This document shows, piece by piece, positions 58,431-64,000 of a DNA stretch of 64,000 nt. Source of the stretch: Lutjanus erythropterus (taxonomy: Eukaryota > Chordata > Actinopteri > Lutjaniformes > Lutjanidae); contig CM034603.1 of NCBI GenBank assembly GCA_020091685.1, forward strand, positions 18,065,584-18,129,583, read 5' to 3'. The translations under genes and the position numbers were made by a program. Positions within the stretch are counted from its first letter, which is position 1; each line of letters begins with the position of its first letter. The notes under the pieces were generated by a model that searched no databases, had not been told where the DNA came from, and saw nothing but the letters and a program-made list of their open reading frames with translations.

Positions 58431-60969
58431 CCATGACTCAGTAATATTCCTGTTTATGTTGTCCATTTTGCAAATAAAGCAGTTCTGAATCTGATTTTAA
58501 AAGTCTGCTTCAGATTTGATCGACAGTTAGATGGATACACGGTTAGTGAGCGCACATTGCTGCACACTGATGGTGTACAGTTTTAGAGTTATTTTGAAAT
58601 TCATCTTCAGAGAAGGGTTTGGCAACATGTTAGATTTAAAATAATTAGCCTTGCAAGGCAAAAATGATTTTGTCAAACTTTGTAAGCTGTCACATAGAGA
58701 CCTATGTCTCTGAGCGCAGCACTGAACTTCATCACAAACAAACAAGCCGACCAACCAACACACATTTTACAAAGCTTCAGGCAACTCTAGCCGGGTATAG
58801 AAATAACTCTGTCCGCAGTCTGTTTCAATCAGACCTGTTCCCATTTAAAGAGTTGTGGATAATGAGGGCTTCACTGGTACAATAGCTTTGCAGTTTTCCA
58901 CTGCTGAAGACACGACATTAGTAACAGCCCAGCAGAGTTGGCTCGTTCTCCCCCCCTTTTCCTCCCCTCACTCCCGAACGTATACACCATCTTCTGCTTT
59001 TCAAAGATATGTAGTCACGTTGATTGTGGTCCGAAACTTGCACTTTCATTTCAGGTTTCTTAACACAGGCAGAAAACTCTTAAGATGCTTCAATATAAAT
59101 GCAAGTAACGTTTTAAAAAATGAAGAAACTGCACACTTTTCTCAGCTTTTTCTGCTCATCAGAGAGCGAGTTTAGTCAAGACCAGTTAGCTTAACTGCCT
59201 TCATGTTTCATATTGCATTTCAGTGGACTTAAGACAAGAGTAAATGGTTTGGCACACCATGAGCTGTTGCAAGAGCCTGAAACTGAAAAAAACCCTTTAT
59301 TTATTAAATCTTAAATCTGTGCTGATTCAAAAATCAATATTGAATCATGAGATTTCAAAAGAATTCCACCCTTTCTGCCAGTGACATACATGTCAGATCC
59401 TGACCTGACAATGTTCTAAAACAGAGACACCTGAACCGCTGGTTTCTGTTCCAGAAGTGAGAAAACCTAAAAAAAAAAGGAAAGTACAATCACATTCCCA
59501 TTTGTAATAATGCAATTGCTAAAGAAATATGGTTCAGTTCAGATGTTTTGATTATAACGGTAAATACTATGGAACTTGATGTCGCGTTGTTTATTTATTT
59601 TAGCTGCCATTTGCCCACAAGCTAAGAACTGTGAGTTAAAAATCACCAGCTAAATATCAGTTCAGTGGCTGCAGCTCATTCTGACATGAGTGAACAGTAC
59701 TTAAGACATTTCATTTGTCTCAGGAGTCACTGCGGTCACATGCGGGTCCTGAGCAGGACTGAAGTCTGCCGGTTACATGAATTAAAGTGTGAATGTGTGT
59801 GAAACCACCTGTGAACGGTTGTCATTTTAAGTATCATATCCTGTAATATTTTCAGTCCTGCAATACTCCAGTGGGTAGTTTAATTTTGATTTTGATATAA
59901 CTGAATTTTCTTCATCAAAATACCTTCCTGATGAGGTCTCTTATTATTCTCTTCGGGTACAGAGTTGATGGTTTCCGTAGCACATAAAGAGGAACAAGGG
60001 GGAGATGCTGGATTCAATATGTGAAGAGAATATTTTCCCATTTCTTTGGCTTTCTTTTGAAAGCAATCTCAACCAGAGCCTATTGTGAATGTGCACTGTT
60101 TAATCCGTTGAGTGTTATACCTGGCTTTCGTGCTTTTTTTTTTTTTTTTTATATCTGAGCGTATGAGTGCCTGCCTGTCTATGTTCACACCTGACCATGT
60201 TTAGATGTTCCGGTCGTGTGTGTGCATGCGTGGGTTTGTGCACGCATGAATGTGCCAGTGTGTCATTTGATAGAGCGACTGGAAATAGAAGCTGACCTTA
60301 AAAATGTGATGGATGATTAGGTTGAATGCGGAATACGAATAAGTTAGGCACCGGCCCCTTGTCAGCTTATAGCTTAAGGTCACCATGGAGCGACAGAAAC
60401 AGGAATGAGGAGGAGGAGGTGAAAAAGACAATTCATCTCGTTGTGGCCTGATCCTCTGATCCCTCATCACAACTCTGTCTCGGTCTTCTTGTGTTTTTTT
60501 GCGTAGCCAGACATGTCACAACGAATTAGGCGACCTCACTCGCCAGTAATTGGTTTCTGGGGAAAGGTTTTTAGGCTGACATTAGGAAAAGGGTGGCTTC
60601 CTTCTCCTGTTAATTGAGTCGGTGGTTAGAGTCAAAGAACATGGCAAAGATGTTCCTCCACGGTGAACAATGGCATTAAGAGGATCTGCGCTTAAAAAGT
60701 TTCTGCTTCACTTTGTCAGGTCATTGGACACCTGTCCAGCCTGCCACCATGTTCAGTGAGGATTTGTATATATCATTAGAAAAGAAGGATTAAAGGATAA
60801 TGGCTTGAATGAAAGATGATATACAGTGCCACCTGAGGTAATTTCGGACGATCTGCTCAGAATATTGTCGAGCCGTTGTGTCACAGTGGATACATCAGAC
60901 CGGCGATACGTCATCCAGCTCCAGTCGTCAAGGCCACGCTCCCTTTTGGGGAAAAGATCGTGTAATGAG
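58431..60969. other. Mostly unique non-coding DNA
   Basis: A T-run lies at 60135-60151 and a repeat-free, GC-balanced stretch at 60170-60760. No exon or RNA gene supported. Confidence 0.4.
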
Positions 60970-60981
60970 AGAAACAGGAAA

Positions 60982-61089
60982 ATGCCAAAAAGCTGCTGTG
61001 TAGCAGGTCGTAAAACAAATAAAGGAATCCATCATGATCTCTGGTTCCCCATCCTTCTTGGAAAGAAAAGGGATTCTAAAAGAAGAGCA
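60982..61089 (+). pseudogene. THAP-type zinc-finger exon fragment, copy C
   Basis: A 36-codon open frame, MPKSCCVAGRKTNKG...KRDSKRRA, ends at a GTAAGA donor in the same place as copies A and B. The second cysteine ligand is Arg here. WFPILLGKKRDSKRRA recalls the 'F-x-x-F-P-x-x-x-x-x-x-x-W' region of THAP domains, though the Trp is absent. It has lost one codon compared with the others. Confidence 0.5.
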
Positions 61090-61289
61090 GTAAGAATGTA
61101 TGAGCCTCCAGAGTACAGTAATTCTTTATTTTGACAGCGGTATTAATTCCTTTTTATGCCAAATAAGAAACTAGAATCAACCATATTAATAACCAAGGCT
61201 TTCACTTTGAGATGCAAAGCCCATAAGATATGTGAATAAGTGTGGCAAATAGCTAAATGATGCTGGTGACAGTTACTACTGACAGCTTC

Positions 61290-62065
61290 TAGGGGTGTAA
61301 GAAAATATCATTACGCTTGAGTATTGTGATATAATGTTTTGTGATACTTTATTGATTCTCAAAAACACCGTACTGTGATATTGTGATACATGCAAAGATG
61401 TGCTGGGACAATACACTTATCTCCTGATTCAATACGATCATGATTATGATTGGATTTCATCTTAATATGTATTGTGATTCTACACGTGTTATGATTCAAT
61501 ATTATGATTTACTGCCATTTTAATTTGTTTTTTTTTTAAATGAGACCATGTGAAAAAGTTGAATCATACCCTTCACTCAGTCTTGCTGAGTGTTATTTCA
61601 GCAGCATCACTGTTATACTGTTTATAAAAGTACAAACTAAAATATTTTAAAGTAAACTTTAGCTGTTCCTGCCTGATTCTGAGTTTGAATTTTGACCCAT
61701 TAAGGTTGCTGCGGTCACTGTGACGTGTTGAAGCCAGAATAACAGACTGAGTCATCAATGTAAAGTCAACAACTGTCAGTTTTAACACAGCAGAGGAAAT
61801 ATACAGTGTGTCGGAAAGTTTGAGCACACACATGGTTTCGTGGTAATCGTGAAGTAAAATGGAGCTCTTTGTTGAGATTAATAGAACTGAGATCATGATG
61901 CTAATATACTTTAGTGTGTCAGTGGGAATTCCCATTATGTTACCATCGAGCTAACGGACTAAGCGCTAGTTATTTCTATATATTAAAAAAAAATCGATTA
62001 AGGCGTCAAAAAATTGAGGGATGGTAAAAAGAAGAATCAGAGAGAATCAATTTTCTTCCACCCAT
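61290..62065. mobile_element. MITE with TAGGGGTGTAAGAAAAT ends, nested in THAP repeat C
   Basis: The left end TAGGGGTGTAAGAAAAT and the right end, read on the other strand, TATGGGTGGAAGAAAAT are inverted repeats with two mismatches. The interior has the ATTGTGATAT and TGATTCAATACGATC phrases typical of this family. Target duplication is not evident. Confidence 0.6.
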
Positions 62066-62420
62066 ATTTTATACCATAACAGTTTCCTTAAATTAGAATA
62101 AAAAATAACAATATGTCCACTAGTACAATATTGACAGTGTTGTTATTTACAGACAAATTTAGTCTAACTATGCCAGGTAATTCAGTATAAGCAATTTTCA
62201 ATATAAACACTGGCCACTGTTGGGTTATTAATCCACCTGGACGGGGGAAAACTAAATGAGCATGACGGATGATCAAACTTAATTTATTAAGATATCTTGA
62301 GTGCTCAGGTTCAGGCAACATCACAAAATAATTATTAGAAATGTCTGTTATACAAAGGTTTATTTAACTCAACATCAATGCATCCAATCTTGTCAAAATC
62401 ATCATTCATCATCTAATTGC

Positions 62421-63649
62421 ATTAACATCAGTAGGATCCGCTGTATGATGTTTACTGCCCTCCAAAATGGGGAGCAGCCGTGAATGACAGTCTCATGTAT
62501 AGGTCTGTGGCGGATGATTTTGTTAACGCCATGACCCTCCACCTGGGACCTACGTTGTTGGCAATGGATAGAGAAGAGGATGCTCGCACTAAAACTTTTG
62601 CACGTGTATGTCTATTATGAATTCATTATGGGGAGCAAATTCACAGGTATTTACTCACTAAATAGAATTCTAATCATAAAATGATTTACTGACAGCAGCC
62701 CTCAAGTGGCTTCTGTGAGCGTCTGTCTCTGTGAAAGTGTAGATGTGGGTGTGCTTTAGCACATCTATGCAACGTGTAACTGTCTAATCTAGAGACACAA
62801 TGTGCCGATGTGTGTGTGTGTGTGTGTGTATACGTATGCACCCACATCTCTGCAGAAGAAATACATGTACTTCTGAGCAGACCTGACATTTTATTGATTA
62901 GAAATCTTCTCAAACACTGAAGTGCTGTGGTTCAACCTCTAACAATGAAGAGGTTGATGCATATAGATCATAATCCACACCTCTTCATGAGTGTGTACCT
63001 GTGTGTGTGTGTGTGTGCGTGTGTGTGAGTGATCTCAAAAGTAGAGGCACAGGTGAGGCACATTTTGTACTGAAAAGAGGATTTTTCACAGATACGTATA
63101 TGCTGACGCACATCATTTCACTCATCTTAAAGGTACAAAGCGGTTTTCTGCCAATGGAGGGTGCAAATCTTTTACAAATTCAGCCTGAACAAAAAGTACA
63201 GTTGGGGAAGTCAGGTAAAGTAGTGCATTGATTAGTGCACCTGCAAAGAACAGGTTGGATCCATCCACTCACAGTCCAGTCTGCAGCAGTGTTGGCCCAA
63301 TAGAAGACAACTGGCCAGCGAGCTCTTAAACTTAACAAACATTGTAGGTTTCATTGTCAGAGCCTTTCAGAAATTATTTATATGTCCCTTTAGATATAGT
63401 TAGCTTAGGAAACAGTTTGTTTCTGATCTTTGAGAATGTGTTCATGGGGAGGTTCAGACCAGTATGAGCTTCAATACAAATCCATCAAAACAGAAGTAGA
63501 ACACCATGCTTTCTTTCCTTAACATGCTTTGCTGTCTTGCCTTGATCAGGGTGGTAAAGAAAGGTTTAGGTAGCTAATTGGCAAGACGCTGAATCAGCAA
63601 TTGGTTTGATAAACAGTTTTACCTCCAATTTGATTGGTCAGCTGAAGTG
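62421..63649. other. Non-coding with short GT tracts
   Basis: GT runs lie at 62810-62829 and 62999-63028. No exon or named repeat. Confidence 0.45.
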
Positions 63650-63785
63650 AGGATAGGAATAGGGGAAAGAATGGGGAGATTTTTGCAGCAAAGGATGACA
63701 GGTGGGAGTCAAAACCACAGCTGCTGCGGAGGACTTGCAACCGTCACACGTGGGGCGAAAACTCCATTAACTGAGCTACCAGGCC
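63650..63785 (-). mobile_element. tRNA-derived SINE
   Basis: On the minus strand it reads GCGGCCTGGTAGCTCAGTTA, a textbook tRNA A box (TGGTAGCTCAG). About 50 bases later comes a B-box-like GTGGTTTTGACTCCC, then CATCCTTTGCTGCAAAAATC. It resembles the head of the SINE at 48790-48938 but keeps the B-box region. It is not a tRNA gene because no cloverleaf or acceptor pairing follows. Confidence 0.7.
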
Positions 63786-64000
63786 GCTGTAGGGAAGACT
63801 TTATTCATATCAGTGCCATTATCAATTATTGGTCCCATTCTCTATCAATTCTCTCATTGATTCCAGATCAGTTTTTCTGTGTGGAAAAAAACTAAGCCCA
63901 CACAGGTTTTCAGCTCTAGTGCAGCTGTTTTATTCTCTTTTAATACAGTGTAGAAACAGAGTAGAAAAAAAGCTCTGCACCATGACTACTTCATGTTACA
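63786..64000. other. Non-coding right edge; nothing recognised
   Basis: AT-rich sequence up to the end of the window. No gene or repeat seen. Confidence 0.5.

Larger units (their letters stand above)
60970..62420 (+). mobile_element. THAP-exon repeat, copy C (interrupted)
   Basis: The left part (60970-61130) matches copies A and B around the THAP exon. The right part (about 62145-62420) matches their downstream block: TTTACAGACAAATTTAG, CCAGGTAATTCAGTATAAGC, AATCCACCTGGACG, TTAATTTATTAAGATATC. A separate MITE (61290-62065) and other sequence lie between. Confidence 0.55.

Noticed and set aside
62490-62622. A short open stretch reading VNAMTLHLGPTLLAMDREED
   Set aside because: No family recognised, a stop lies just upstream, and there are no clear splice sites.
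63760-63785. A textbook tRNA A box suggesting a tRNA gene
   Set aside because: The B box is mutated and no acceptor stem or anticodon arm can be formed. The following block matches a SINE body.

Overview
The window looks like ordinary nuclear DNA of a ray-finned (teleost) fish. It is AT-rich, has no long open reading frames, and is full of short DNA transposons, tRNA-derived SINEs, CA/GT microsatellites and minisatellites of kinds that recur across teleost genomes. I see no bacterial, organellar or intact viral sequence. One real protein-coding gene is supported, and only its 5' end lies here.

Left end (1-4.9 kb): on the minus strand sit the first two coding exons of an EMILIN-family extracellular-matrix glycoprotein. 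Exon 1 (4605-4481) encodes a signal peptide. Exon 2 (1826-1701) begins the cysteine-rich EMI domain. The splice sites and phases match, and a TATA box lies at 4879-4885. The rest of the gene runs off the left edge. Both introns contain transposon debris, including SINEs nested inside hAT-like MITEs.

Middle and right (4.9-64 kb): this is repeat-studded non-coding DNA, either intergenic or a very long intron. Recognisable parts are: three copies of a repeat carrying a THAP-type zinc-finger exon (5.8, 26.7 and 61.0 kb); an inverted pair of TTAA-flanked MITEs (6.35-7.18 kb); two GGTTCT/AGAACC palindrome-rich elements (9.2 and 36.7 kb); a hAT-like MITE family with CAGAGGTGG ends whose interior holds a T-rich tandem array of very different lengths (13.7, 46.0 and 50.5 kb); a three-layer nest of elements (20.7-21.7 kb); a broken BED-finger hAT transposase fragment (24.2 kb); two LINE-like 3' tails; and six tRNA-derived SINEs. 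One possible small exon with a perfect splice donor lies at 18.05-18.14 kb.

Between the repeats are islands of apparently unique sequence with homeodomain, octamer or SOX-like motifs (14.7, 30.2, 36.0, 39.2 and 49.6 kb). They could be conserved non-coding regulatory elements, but only a cross-species alignment can show that. No CRISPR array, rRNA or functional tRNA gene was found.
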